Both the position numbers and the translations under genes were made by a program. Below the pieces are notes generated by a model. That model ran no database searches. It was not told the DNA's origin and worked only from the letters and a program-made list of their open reading frames with translations. Shown piece by piece: positions 43,766 to 56,800 of a DNA stretch of 64,000 nucleotides. This stretch comes from Apoderus coryli. Taxonomy: Eukaryota; Arthropoda; Insecta; Coleoptera; Attelabidae. Each line of letters begins with the position of its first letter. Position 1 is the stretch's first letter. Location: positions 14,471,682 to 14,535,681 of the forward strand of contig OU452207.1 in the NCBI GenBank assembly GCA_911728435.2, given 5' to 3'.

Positions 43766-44876
43766 TATATCTCTATATTTAGGACAAAACCATCTTTTGA
43801 ACACAGTTCGTAGAATTTGATTCCATATTTACTCTTTTTATTTTTTATGTAGCCGCGGAATTTTAGTCGTCCACGAAAAAGTAAGAGTGACTCATCTAAA
43901 GACAAAGACTGGGGAGGGTAAAATAGATTTTGACTTGAAAGTATTATAGCTTTTAGTAACCAGCTGACTTTATAAAGAGGATCACTTTTATTTTTATCAT
44001 CGGAACTGTTAAGACATCTTAAAATTTGCTCAAACCTTCGCCCTGACATAGTAGCAGGAAATATCGGATGATAATATAATGGGTCGGCGGAAAAGAAGTC
44101 CCGAATAGATCGAAATTTTAACTGGCTAGCTAACAGACATAAACCAAAAAAATTCTTCAGTTCATCCTTGGATATTGGTCGAAATTGTTTAAATCGCTCA
44201 TGCCTAGTTTTAGGCCTATTAGATAAGTTTAGGGATTCACCATATGCATTTGTTTTTTGAAGAATGTAATCTGTTACGTGCTCAGTCCAAATCAACTCAA
44301 AAATTTCAACAGGACTCTTGGTCTCTGTTTGGCCCCAGTAGAATTGTGGTCGAACGTAAAATCTAAAATATCGCAGAAGTTATCTTCCCATACGTTTTCC
44401 TCGTGATCTAAAGACACATCAGAGTCACACACACTTTCGCTGACAGCTTGTTCTGAAATGCAAAATAATTAATTTTCTACAGAGAAATTAAACCAAACCA
44501 CATGACCAAAACCACAGTTTACTAAAAAATGTAATAAAAACATAACGTTTACCTAATTCGGGCTCCGTTTCAGTATTCTGAGAGCGCTGCTTCCGTATCT
44601 CTCGGGAAGGCCCGGCTGAAAAAAAATATATGTAATGCATTTTTTAACTAGAAATAAAAAATTATATAATACATACCGTCATTGGAATCATCGCTAGCAT
44701 CAGAATTGCTTTGAATGTATTCCGGATCCTCTCGTGAATCATCCGTACTGTATGGATCGTGTGTACTGTCTTCCGATTTTGTACCTTCATCTTCGCTTTC
44801 GAGCTCCTCATACCAAGTAAGGAGCTGCTTTTCTTGCTTTTCATCCATTTTTTAGTAAACACACTAAACCACCATA

Positions 44877-44910
44877 TACACATACACCGACCAAAGGCTG
44901 TACCGCAAAT
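44877..44910 (+). repeat. 34-bp repeat, left copy
   Basis: TACACATACACCGACCAAAG through GCTGTACCGCAAAT occurs here and, with one mismatch, at 62607-62640 directly at the right edge of the pogo element. It is in the PB2 5' non-coding part. Confidence 0.9.
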
Positions 44911-45138
44911 ACTTCCAATGCTGCCGCGGCTTGTTTTCAAAACGTACTGAGTCTCTGACAGAAAACGTACTGAATTCGTAAAAAACGTACTGAATGGCGG
45001 AAAATTCAAAAATCTACCAAGAGTTTTTATTGAAAATAGCGTTTTGTGCATTTCAAAACTATTGATAAATGAAATGAAATATTTGTTTTATTATAACAAA
45101 GAAAACCCAAAATAAATTTAACTCACAACAACAGAATA
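44911..45138. other. PB2 5' non-coding stretch with ACGTACTGA repeats
   Basis: AACGTACTGA occurs three times (about 44939, 44965, 44988). No coding frame. It ends at the TA target of the pogo element (45137-45138). Confidence 0.5.
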
Positions 45139-45450
45139 GGGGAGCGCCGGGAGCGTTTGGACAATATTTGAATTGTGGCGTGGACGTGGATAAGGAATAA
45201 TTAAAATTTTGTAGCGAGGATAGTTGATACATGTCTCTTACATATACTTTTGGTTTTTTTTTTTGAAAAAATATGCCTATGAGTTTTGATAGATACATAT
45301 ATTTTTTTAATGTAATCTGTCCCAATCCTCCCCAACTTTGGGGAGGGTTTGGACAAGCAATTAATAAGAACATATATTACGCAAATCATTTATTTTTCAA
45401 AAAACAAATAAAATATTTAGTTAAAAATTGTTTATTGAATTACTTCAATA

Positions 45451-45891
45451 TTAACATAAGCTGTACTCGGTAACATCAACATTAAAATATATCATGTCCA
45501 AATATCTGGCACTTCGGTCTGTCAATGGATTTGGTAGTTTCAAAACAACTTCTTCATATGAGACAAATGCTGGAGGCTCTTCACTAAATCTAAACCGGTT
45601 GGAAGCCACTTGCTTTTTTAAAAATTTCACATTAAAGCCATCTTCAACGACCTCTTCTATTTTAGCTGCATAATGTCTAGCAGATGTTTTTCCAAACACC
45701 TTGCAAATTATAAAATTATTAACTTCAAGTTTGGTGAGATTTACCAAGTCCTCATCTTCTTCCAAATCTAACTCTGAAGATGAGTCTTTGTAAATAACTT
45801 CTTCCTCATTGGAAGAAGAAGATTCGCTCAAACATTTTTTCTTTACCTTCTCGATCTTATTTTGATCAGGTTTTGGTGCGTTCTTCTTCAT
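45451..45891 (-). CDS. C-terminal part of the pogo-like protein, second frame
   Basis: 146 residues. Lys/Ser/Glu-rich start (SESSSSNEEE), then a compact domain with NNFIICKVFGKTSARHYAAK, VEDGFNVKFLKKQ and SYEEVVLKLPNPL. This domain normally forms the C-terminus of related insect transposase-like proteins. Its ATG overlaps the stop of the upstream frame (ATGA) at a run of eight A residues, so it is either a separate protein or, more likely, the same protein broken by an indel in the A run. Confidence 0.65.
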   Translation of the reverse strand: MKKNAPKPDQNKIEKVKKKCLSESSSSNEEEVIYKDSSSELDLEEDEDLVNLTKLEVNNFIICKVFGKTSARHYAAKIEEVVEDGFNVKFLKKQVASNRFRFSEEPPAFVSYEEVVLKLPNPLTDRSARYLDMIYFNVDVTEYSLC

Positions 45892-47366
45892 TTTTTTTCT
45901 TCAATTTTATCGCGTTCTGGAGTATCGGTTGCAATTATAGATGTCCTCTTCACTGGTCCTTTTCTAGTTGTCTTTCTTTCGGGAGCTTTTGGATACGGTC
46001 TTATTTTGGAAGGAGATATAAACTTTTGCTCTTGTGTAGAGGGGCCGGGTTGCTGTGATAAATCTGGATTTTTATTTAAAACCTCATTTGACAGAGTCAC
46101 ATTGTTGGGGTCTTTCTCTGTTTCTACCCTGTCTGTAACAAATGAGCAAATAAAGTCTTCCTCACTAAAAATATTTTTGTCGAATGGCCAAATTCCGGTA
46201 CAACGAAATCCAGATTTTATATTGGAGGGAGTAGCAGACCGATCCCAAGCTTTCATGCAGATAGGTGCCAGATCATAAATGGATATTGTCTGTCCTGGAT
46301 GAGCGAGCATCCAGTCATCTACTCCTTGGTTGAAACATCTTTTGAATGGGCCGAAAACAGTCCTATCTAATGGCTGCAACTTATTAGATGTATGCGGTGG
46401 AAGAGTTAAAATTGTAATCCCATTTTCTTTGCAGTAATCAATTGCAGGCACAGATAAATGGGATTCATGATTGTCCATTATGAGAAGGACTTGACGTTCA
46501 TTAGAACAACGAACATTAGCTGTAAAGTGTTCTAAGACCTTTAAAAAATTATCACTGGTCATCCATCCAGACGAATGAACTAAGCCAGTTGCACCATACT
46601 CTTCTGGAACACCATTCAACATTCGATGTTTATCAAATTTTTTTCTCGGAAACACCCATACTGGAGGAAGTGCTATTTCGTTCGCTCCAATAATGCCCAC
46701 TTGGGTAACCAGCTCTCCTCGCTCTCTCGAAACGACTTTACCTACTTGATGCTGGCCTTTGGTCGCAACTACCTTTTGTGTCTTTTGCACCGTGGTAACA
46801 CCCGTCTCATCTAAATTGAATATGTCTGATCCAGTGTACTCATGTCTTTTCAGAGCTTCCTCTAACTTATCTTGAAATCTCCCGACGGTAGTTTTATTAA
46901 AACTGGAAATTCTCGCCAAGCTTGTGTTTTCCGGAGATCTTATGGACAATTTCGACTGTCTACTTAAAAAGCCGGTGAACCAGTCCTTTCCAGCTGATTT
47001 ATTTGCTTTCCAAGAATCTGGAAATTTAAGACGATTTTTTTCTGCAAACTCGTATGCCAATCTGCGAGTAGCTTTTGGCGTTAAACCGTGGTACATATTT
47101 GAACATCTTTTGAGGTAGCAGGTAAGCGAGGATTCCAATTCATTAGAAAATACTTGACATGTGGCGAAATGGGGAGAAAATGACATATTTTCAATACCAA
47201 CTTCTTTTGCTGTTTTCACATATCGCGCTAGAGTTGATTTTTTAACTTCATGTTCCTGGGCACTTTGTCTAATAGAATATTTTCCAGATAATACCTCGAC
47301 GGTTGCATTCCGCATGGCTTCAGCGGAAAAAAGTCTGTTTGTCAACTTTTTGTGCTTGTGAGGCAT
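45888..47366 (-). CDS. Pogo-like DDE_1 transposase
   Basis: 492 residues. An N-terminal pipsqueak-type helix-turn-helix (LFSAEAMRNATVEVLSGKYS, KSTLARYVK) is followed by a CENP-B-like second DNA-binding region (KDWFTGFLSRQSKLSIRSPE). The DDE core has IFNLDETGVTTV, LLIMDNHESHL and HTSNKLQPLDRTVFGPFKR; I count 35 residues between the last two Asp. It ends at an A8 run overlapping the next frame. It is flanked by its own TIRs, so it is a transposon gene and not a domesticated host gene. The core appears intact. Confidence 0.9.
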   Translation of the reverse strand: MPHKHKKLTNRLFSAEAMRNATVEVLSGKYSIRQSAQEHEVKKSTLARYVKTAKEVGIENMSFSPHFATCQVFSNELESSLTCYLKRCSNMYHGLTPKATRRLAYEFAEKNRLKFPDSWKANKSAGKDWFTGFLSRQSKLSIRSPENTSLARISSFNKTTVGRFQDKLEEALKRHEYTGSDIFNLDETGVTTVQKTQKVVATKGQHQVGKVVSRERGELVTQVGIIGANEIALPPVWVFPRKKFDKHRMLNGVPEEYGATGLVHSSGWMTSDNFLKVLEHFTANVRCSNERQVLLIMDNHESHLSVPAIDYCKENGITILTLPPHTSNKLQPLDRTVFGPFKRCFNQGVDDWMLAHPGQTISIYDLAPICMKAWDRSATPSNIKSGFRCTGIWPFDKNIFSEEDFICSFVTDRVETEKDPNNVTLSNEVLNKNPDLSQQPGPSTQEQKFISPSKIRPYPKAPERKTTRKGPVKRTSIIATDTPERDKIEEKK

Positions 47367-50300
47367 GTTTCCTGTAACAATTTGCTAATTTAGAGAGGGT
47401 TAGGACACTTGCGGGAGCATTTGGACAGTTGTCCATACCCTCCCGCAACGTAGCTCGATTAATAAAACTCAAAATGTATTAAAGTTCATATATATATCTT
47501 AAAAGCAACTATACACTATGATTTTTAAGGCTTACCTTGAAACTGGTAATCAATCAGCTGCTCAAAAAACTCAAAACTTGTTTCGTAAAACAGGATTTAA
47601 AACTTTTTAATTTTAGAATGGACACGTAGATAAATAAAAAAATGGCAGTGCCGCGAAACGATACAACCTACTTGCCTCCAATCTAGATAGATACTAACAC
47701 AAAACATACCCTTTTAGAATACGAACTGCAATGTTAACAATTGGAAGTAAAAGAAGCGCCATCTATTGATGTGTCGCATACTTATAAATTAGTTTTGGCG
47801 GGAAATTTAAAATAATATTAGTGAGGAATACTTCAAATAAACTTAAATAGTTACATATTATGGTGCAACTATTATAAAATATTTTTGAAAAACTACAAGA
47901 AAAGTTGCACCATTATATGTTACACGACGCAAAACATTAATGGGATCGAAAAAAAACAATTATTATTATAAAACATTTATTTATTAAAATTGAAACGCAC
48001 AATTAACAATATTATTCTACATTTTAATTTAGTTAAAAGGTAGGTAGTAGGTACACAATAAAGTTTATAATTTAAAAAAATAAATAATATAACATACAAG
48101 GTGTTCCTAAAATAGGCAGTCAAAATTTGGGAGCGTATAGCCTCAAATTATGAAGAAAACATACTTATCAATTTTTCGAAAACTCCTTAGTTACAAAGAT
48201 ACAGGGTGTTAAAACAATTTTCATGGACATCTTATGGTTCTTGTATAATATTTTCGAAACGCGTAGATAAATTATTAATGAATCATGGTACACTATTTAA
48301 CTAGAGCACCTAAAATTAAAGGCCATACACTTAGTGAAAATGATTGTTCAGAGGCGAGTTCTAACTTTTTATTCTTGTACATTTTAGTAAATTTGAGTGA
48401 AACGTATGATAAAACTAATTTTTTTACATAAAGTATTCTTGTTTTTTTTTATTATAGATAATCTGGACCCGTTTTTCTGCTTGAATTTAAACTATCAAAA
48501 AGTTTGTCCAAAAATAATATAAGACTGGCAGTGTCAATAGCTCCTGAATCCATATTTACTTGTGACTCTGCAACAATTCAAAAGAAGACAGTAAAAAAAG
48601 GTGCTACAAACATTATTGTTTTTAAAACACAATTAATAATATAACTTATTTATTACAGAATTATGAACAGATAAAAGTAGAATTACTTACTCCAGCTTAT
48701 AATCTTTTTCATAATCGCCCCTACTTGATGACTGAATACTTGAGTGCAACAGCTTACTTTCATTTTGTTTATCTTTCCCCTTAAAACATGCTGATCCGTT
48801 AATTTATGGCATATACGATCCTCATCTTCAATATCCAGTAAGTAAAACTGTTCTATATGATCCCATTTTGCAATGCAGGTATTACCATAAAGAGAAAAAT
48901 GCAAATCTTTTGTAAGTAAGTTATTGCGTAGTCCTTTAAATAGATGAGGGGTGTCAAAAAGTGGAATAACTTCTTTATCATCTACCAAAAAACCTAAGCA
49001 CTTGTTTTCTTCAGAATTTCTCGCACAAGTGTGTTTCGTTTCTTGCAATAACATATTAATTGCTGCTTGGTTCGGCCCTCCTTGATCACAAACTGTTGCT
49101 AGTACTGATAGACCTATTTCATGACATTTCCTAATATCTTGGATACATTTTTTTAAGGAGGCACTTTTCATTGGACCACTACTAAACGTATAACACACAG
49201 GTTGCTTCCATTGCCTAAACACTCCTTTAAGAAGAAAAACATTGGCATGATCTGCTAGTTCAGGTTTCCTATTGTAAGCTCATTCATCTTGCAAACCAAT
49301 TATGTAATCCTCTTTTGAATTATAGTGTATTAAACTATCTATCGACATTTCATCAAAAACCAGAATGGCTTGTTTATCAATAGGTTTCATTTTAAAAACA
49401 GATTTTTTCAAACTTTCAAACATTGACTCATTTATTCCTGATGAAAAAGGAATTCTATTTAAAAGACTACATAATGTGCTTTTTGAAGGCAACGTGAAAA
49501 TTTTTGATAAAAGTCGATATCCCCTTCCGCTAGCTTTTAAAATAGCGAGAGCCATCAATTTCTCATCAATTGTAAACCGCCTCGCCTTAGGTTTCTGTTG
49601 TTGAGTCCTAACTTGTGAAAGAATAAATCTGTACGTTAACGGATTAACATGTTTAATCAAATTTTCAAAATTTGTCGAGTTGGCTAATTTTTCGGCTGCC
49701 CTCAATTTAGTTTTAAAACATAACACCTTTTTACTAAGTCTTGCATTCCTATAAGTTGAATCGATTACTTGTTTATAAAAAAGTTTTGCTTTAGGAGTAA
49801 GGAATTTCTGCCTTGTCACATTAACCGCTTTTAGGATCCCAGCTTCTGTCCTTGCAGCTAAAAAAAAAAATAGTAATTAGTATTTTTTTTTTTTTTATTA
49901 TTAATAAAATAATTTTTAATTTCAGATGTTTTTCGTATCTGGCGCGTCTTTTTAATTCATTTTTGGAAAACAGGTATGGTTTTTCTACGCAAATGCTCGC
50001 GAATATCATCACTAGTTAGGCCATGCAATTTATTGGTAGCTTATCTGTCGGATATACTTCGCAAAATGCGAAATTCTGAAGAATCTTGCGTTTGGTGTCA
50101 TTAACGAGAAAAAAATTTTTAGCAAATCGCAAGTTTCTTGAAAATTCCGCATATCTACTAAAAGTCGCATTGGCAAAGTTTTGCGTAAATTCGATTGCGT
50201 TTGCATTGAAGATATATAAATGAACCCGAGGCACCGACTTGTAAAAAACCTGTAAGTCCGATCCTGCTGTTTAATGAGTTTAATACTTACAAGGAGATAA

Positions 50301-50922
50301 TTTTGAAGAATTACTGGAACCACTAGGTAAATCTGGTAACTCATTACTACTTCCTCCGTGAGTGCGAGAACCTTAAACAACCAAAACAAAATGATAAGAT
50401 AATATATCTTATATTCTTCTAAATATACTTAGGTACTTAAGTATATATTATAATATAAAAAATATATATTTATATTCAAAAGAAGAATGGATATACCCAC
50501 ATACCTTCCAATTTCGATGTGCTAGGGCTAGGCATGTCATCGATGACCATGGGGTAAGTTAGGCACACAGGACTAGGGTCACCGACGGATTCCTTGGATG
50601 TGGTAGGTCCAGTACTTATGCCTATGTCACAACTAGAGGGTTCCAACTTTCTTCGTTTTGCACCAGGTGCCTCCTCTATAATTTCAATTATTTCATAAAA
50701 ACATGTACCACATTTAATAGAGGTGCGTTGTTTTCTTACCTGTATTAAGATGTAATATTGGTGTTGCATTCCATTTAAGGCCTCTTCGACACCCAAACTG
50801 TAACACATCCGGAACAAAATGTTTCGCACACACCCGGTAACTTTTAAGTAGTTTGTCTAATGGAATGTTAAATAAACGGGTTATTTATATTTGCCAACCA
50901 CTTTATTAGCATTTCTGCTTCT

Positions 50923-53850
50923 TGTGGCCAATTTTTTTATCTGGGTGTGAATAAACTTTGGAGTTAGGGAGCCCCCCCCAGAATAATGTAGGTTTGGTAC
51001 TTCGCACCTGTACCTTACTAATACCAAGGGATCGTTCAGATTGTGCCCTACGCGATGGCCGCTAGCTTGGAGAAGGCGTGGGTTGATTGATGTTCCGAGA
51101 GCTGGCGCCACCTAGTTTAAATTATTTTACATCGCCTAGTCACAAATACCTTCCACTGACCATAAACCAGGAAACAACTTCAGTGGTCCTTCGATCCTAT
51201 AAACCAGGGGAAATCAGTACCTACCCATAAGTGTACCATACTCTACACAATTACTTTAGAATTAAAACTCGGATGATAAAAATTCACAAGCTTTATTAGG
51301 ACAGAATCAGGCCCTGATGAGTACGGCTCGAAACGGTGAGTGTAACAATATCGGTCATGGACTTAAATTTAAAAGGAAAAATTCAAAGATTAGTCATAAA
51401 CAAAATATATCATTATTGAGAGTAACAACAATTCAAATCGGGCAGGATACCTACGACAACTTCTATCAAAATTATAACACACAGTATCAAAATTATTAAG
51501 GTCACTGCCAGAGATTCATCAACTTTATGTACGTTAATAAAATATTACTTATCATAACCATATTATTATTACATATTATAATCATATCAAAAACGGACGC
51601 CCCTGTACTGAATACCCATCGTGCGCACGGTAAGCTTACATCAGACACGACACGCCGTAGCTACACAAAGAGATAGTTACATCGCTATCGTTACGCATGC
51701 GTAAAATGTTATCATTACGTCTTTAAAAGCTGAAGGCTATTTTATCTATTAGTCCCGCGTCACTGGCTGAGGGCCATAACAAACTACCGTTTCGAACTCA
51801 ATAACAAAAATTAAAATAAAATGCCATGACGGCTGATGGCCACAACTATAATTCAAATCACTAAGATTACTTACAGTAAGGGCTGCATAATACTTGCGCA
51901 CACTATAGAAGCTATCGAGATACTCCCTCTCCGGGACGACAAACTGTAATACCACTGGGCACTGCCCGGAATCCACGTGACCGGGCGGTCTTTGTTCAAA
52001 CTCGTGTCGGCCTAGCAGAACTCGGATCAATGTTCCTCATTCGGAGGGAACCTTAAGTAAATCCTCGGGGAAAAGAAAAACCCTAAAAGTAAAACACTTT
52101 TAGTATGGGATGATGCAACAACTTGTTCTCCACCAACCTCTCGTCGGAGGGTTTTTCCTTTTAAAACTTGATCTAATTCGCTCTATAAATCTAACGTGAT
52201 GTTACTGGTCGAGCTTAAGTGAGTGGCTAAAAAGAATATAAGCGAATAAATACCAGGTAAAAATCCTAATTAGGTTCACTACTCACGTGGTCCTGAAGAA
52301 TATTATTCCTGCTTACTGCAGACGGAAAAAGGCAAATCAAACTCTATAACACACCAATAGTACCTAATACCAACACTTCCAAATGCTAATCGGTTCCAAT
52401 ATTCCCCATTAAGGGTGGAAAAATTAATACTCAATAATTTTTCACAAAAATTATAAAATGGCCGATTAGTACCTTTCTTCAAGACATCCACGTTAAAAAT
52501 AACACAGGACCCGCAAAGTAGGCGGGAATCAATCCTGTCCACCAAGTAGGCAACAACCCCAAAATGCTAAAATTCCCCAGCCAGTAGCATTGGGACTCAA
52601 TACATCCAAAACCAGTTATTCGATACTCATCAATCAATATCGACTTTAAAATATATTGGTCATCGGTAACTGTTAACCAATGCTACGCCTCTGTCGTAAC
52701 TAATAAAGTAAAAGCACACTTCTCAACGCGGCATAACACACCGTTATCTAATTTTTCTTTAGCGAGAAGTATGTTATAATCGATTATAACCATAATATCA
52801 CCTAGTAACTTTTACCATTGCACTAATACGTGTATAAAATATGTTGGTACTCCTGCCTGAACTCGCTTAATTTGACCCCAGTAGAAAGACATATGTCATA
52901 CTAGACATTTATGAAAACAGATGATTTGGTTATAGTGAACAATAATAATCAATACGTGTGAGAACAAATACAACTCTCCTTAATTAATCGTGCTTGATTT
53001 AACGTTTATTAGCTAAATATTGGATTCAACGATGTTGTAGGAGAAATCAAGGCAAGTATAGTCGCACAGTATTTTCATATAAGGCGAACATAATACAAAA
53101 CAATTCCAACTTAACCGAGTCGCATGTTTTGGTTCGTGAAGCTGCATCAAAACTCTAATTTCTAATGTATTTTCAGGACAAAAAGGAAGAACAAACTATG
53201 AGAAACATCCCAAGTAACTATTCCTGAGACGATCATAGTGTTTGACCAACGGATCAAGCTAATAATACGCGAAGAAATGATAAACAAACAGCGGAGCACC
53301 ATAACAGACAAATACTCCTAATTGGTAACTGATGGGGCTCTAATTAGGGTAAATAACAAATACTCTAATCATCCACCGCTTGTAGGAGGACAATCATGAA
53401 ACTGCCAACATGAACTATCACGCAAAACGGGCGCGAACCAACAGAAGTGTTTACGAACTCACCAAACAGAGCTATCAGAAGCTTCCAGAAGCTTCCTACA
53501 GCTGCCAAAACGATAAAACTAACCCGAAGATCGCCGAGGATACATTCTCCACAGGTATGTACAAATGAAATATTTACAAATAACTAAAAGTAGCTTGGCA
53601 CGCTTTTAGGAACTCTATAAACGAGGTCTGAGGAGGAGATCATTGGTACCATGATGGTAATCTATATAATGAGCGAACTATAAATACTAACCAAGATGAA
53701 TAAATATGGAAGAGTAGTACCCAGTAAAATGTGTTTTAATTAGCTGAAAAGTGAGGTATATAGTTAAACTTGGTAAGTACTTAGATTGTAACGCGCGGGA
53801 AGTGGCTCAAGCGTTTAAAAATTGTAACGGGACGGAATTTTACCGTTACA
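50923..53850 (-). repeat. 3' LTR, 2,928 bp
   Basis: Copy of 59053-61980 at a constant offset of 8,130 bp. The short frames inside (51317-51499, 51749-52030, 52303-52545) recur identically in the other LTR and show no known motif. It contains a perfect heat-shock-element motif at 53478-53495. Confidence 0.96.
53478..53495. promoter_or_regulatory. Perfect four-unit heat-shock-element motif (3' LTR)
   Basis: GAAGCTTCCAGAAGCTTC reads as GAA-nn-TTC-nn-GAA-nn-TTC, four alternating nGAAn units as bound by HSF trimers. It lies about 355 bp inside the transcription-upstream end of the LTR. It is made by a repeated AGAAGCTTCC decamer, so chance duplication is possible. Confidence 0.65.
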
Positions 53851-53871
53851 ATTCCCCCTCTTTCCTCAGGA
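53851..53871 (-). other. Polypurine tract
   Basis: On the minus strand GAGGAAAGAGGGGGAAT ends exactly at the 3' LTR, the primer for plus-strand DNA. Confidence 0.85.
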
Positions 53872-53887
53872 GATTAACCCACAACGG

Positions 53888-56800
53888 TTAATCTTCGCAA
53901 TCAGGAGCTTCACGTAAATCCTTAACGTGCCAAACTCCCTTCTCCGCTTCCATCTCATCTCGCAACAGATATGTCCAAGGCGAAACCCTTTTCTTAATGA
54001 AAAATGGACCTACAAACTTAGGGGCTAGCTTTTTACTAAAGTATTTGGAGGCATCCGAAAGCACGAAATTCCGTCTATATACAATCTGATTCGGGAAGTA
54101 TTCGGCGTGGCGCCTACGAAGATTGTATCTTACACACGCTTTTCTCCCCGCCTCTTCCAATCTCCTCCGGACCTCCCTAAAAAGAAGCAAAAACGCCTCA
54201 TTTCTAGTTTTAACGTCGTCAAAACCCGAAGTCTCCTCCCGGACTCCATCAAACACCTGATCAGATCGGTAGTCCTCGCCTGAGAGAGCGATGTTCCGCC
54301 CGAAGTTAACAAAGAACGGCGAATGTTGAGTAATCTCATGTTTCGCCGTTCGCAATGCGCACGCTAATTTGTCGAGGTTATCGTCCCATTTCTTGTGGTT
54401 ATCACTGACATACATTGCCAGCATAGTTTTCAGGGTACGATTAACACGCTCTGTAGGATTCGCTCTTGGATGATAATTGGCATTATACCGAACCCTACAT
54501 TTATACGACTGCACAAACTTCGCGAACGCACTGCTCCTAAACTGTGGACCATTGTCGCACAGAATAACTCGGGGAACACCGAATAACAGAAACACTTGTT
54601 TCTCTATAAGTCTGACCAGAGTATTCGTTGTAGAACTCCTCAGAGGGAAAATCAATGAAAATTTTGACAGACAGTCTGTCACGACCAAAATAAAAGAATT
54701 ACCATGGGTCGACCTTGGAAGAGGACCCATTAAATCCATGGCGATTATCTCCCATGGCAATTTAGGTACTTCATTCGGTACCATCCCATCACCCACCAAC
54801 CTATTCGAAGGTTTATACTTTATACATATGCTACATCGTTTGATAAACCGCGCAACGTCTGCTAACATTTTGGGCCAGAAAAACTTCTCGCATAACCGAG
54901 CGTAGGTCTTGTAAATGCCGAAATGACCTGCAATAGCTGGTTCATGAGCAGAACGGATGACGTCCATGCGTCGTTCCTTGGGTATGACCTCCTTCCAGTT
55001 GTCAGACTCTTGCGCAAGACCAGGGTAATTATCGGCCCTGACATATTTCCAAACCTTATGGTCGGAAACACGCCAATTGCCCATTTTTGCAGGGTGCTCT
55101 CGTATCCGCGTGATGATCCTTTTATACCAGTTATCTTTAACGTTCGTTGTATCGATTTCAGTGACGACATTCACCATATCCACCACAGGCACGGAACGCG
55201 ATAGCATATCTGGTACGACATGCTCTTTGCCTTTTCGGTGTACGATAGTGAATTCGTACTGCTGCAGTTGAACGGCCCATCGAGCAAGACGACCGGTAGG
55301 ATCCTTAAGGTTATGCAACCATACGAGGCTGTGATGATCCGTGACAACTGTAAAGGGTACTCCCTCTATATATGGTCTGAGCTTCGAAACAGCCCAGAGC
55401 ACAGCTAAACACTCGCGCTCAGTCGTTGAAAAGTTACGCTCCTGTTTTGACAGGGACCTGGACAGATAGCAAACAACACGATCACCATCAGGGTGAGGTT
55501 GCGTAAGGACTGCGCCCAATCCATAACCGCTGGCGTCAGTCTGCACTACAAATGGCAAGTCATAGTCGGGGCAACTCAGCACAGGGGCCTTCACTAGGCT
55601 CTCTTTAATGGTTCTGAAGGCATCGTCACACTCCCGTGACCATTGAAACTTGCTATTCTTGCGGAGAAGTTGGGTTATTGGGGCTACCAAGGTGGAGAAG
55701 TCTTTTACGAAGCGGCGGTACCAAGAAAAAGTACCAACGACCTTCCTAACTTCGGGGATATTCTTGGGGATAGGAAGCTCCAACATAGCCCTAACTTTCT
55801 CAGGATCAACGTGTAGGCCGAAACGATCCACGACGTAACCCAGATAACGCATTTGTGGACGGCAAAACTGGCATTTATCGAAACTGACGGTGAGTCGCGC
55901 GTCATGAAGCCTCCCAAATACCTCCTCCAGTATCTCAAGATGCCTTTCAAACGTCTGGGTCACTATGACCACGTCGTCCAGATAGACGAACACGTACGGT
56001 TCAAGACCGTCGAGGACACCATCTATAAGTCGCTGCCAGGTAGCCGGAGCATTATGGAGCCCGAAAGGCATGCGTCGAAACTGAAATAGTCCGCGATTAG
56101 GAACCGTAAATGCGGTGTAAGGGCGAGAATCCTCGGCGACAGGAACCTGCCAGTAAGCGGACTTGATATCTAAACTAGAGAGATACTGGGCCTGCTTCAA
56201 TTTGTCCAGGGTATCGGCTACAAGGGGCAGAGGATAGCTGTCCCGTTCTGTAACGGAGTTCAGCTTCCTATAGTCTACGCAAAATCGGTAGTTACCATCC
56301 TTCTTGCGGACTAACAAAATAGGAGAAGCCCAGGGACTCTTCGAAGGTTCAACCACTCCCAGTTTTAACATCTCATCCAACTCCTCATCAATGTGCCTCT
56401 GTATCACAGGAGAAACGCGGTAATACCGTTGTTTTATAGGGTTAGCCTTTGTCACTATCACATGCTCCACACGGTCAGTGCACCCAAGACTTCCGGACAT
56501 CAGCTGCTTATTCCGTTCCACTAGATCGCGCAACACAATCTGCTGTTTGTCAGAAAGGACGCTGTCACCAGTTTCTATCGACTCTACCTTGACAATTTTA
56601 GAAAAGTGCCATTCGTTGTGACGCAAGTCGGGGACTATGCCCATAGACCTCCAAAAATCTGCCCCGAGTATCAACAAATGCGGCAACTCCAAGACAACGA
56701 TGACCTTGACAATACACATCCGCGCTCTTAACATGAAAGGAACCTCACAAACACCTGCTCCCGTACATTGCTGTCCGTTAGCCACAGTACACGTCACAGC

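Larger units (their letters stand above)
40810..44848 (-). pseudogene. PB2 piggyBac transposase, split and frameshifted
   Basis: Minus-strand pieces in order: N-terminus 44848-44687 (acidic, YEELESEDEGT). Two candidate introns follow (donor GTATGT at 44686 with acceptor TTTCAG before 44617; donor GTAAAC near 44552 with acceptor before 44451). The core 44295-43770 has FELIWTEHVTDYI just upstream, FFSADPLYYHPIFP and LDESLLLFRGRLKFRGYI (first Asp). Then comes the mariner insertion, then 41670-41410 with YMDNFYNSVEL (second Asp), then 41422-40976 with ISHYNENMSGIDRADQMISY (third Asp), and a Cys-rich end to 40810 (CKQCS, CRDC, CVGKC). Frame changes occur near 44350, 41415 and 41015. Inactive. Confidence 0.85.

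Noticed and set aside
51317..52545. Three short frames in the 2.9-kb LTR as possible accessory genes (also 59447-60675)
   Set aside because: They are duplicated only because the LTR is. They lack motifs, and two run against each other without a promoter hint.
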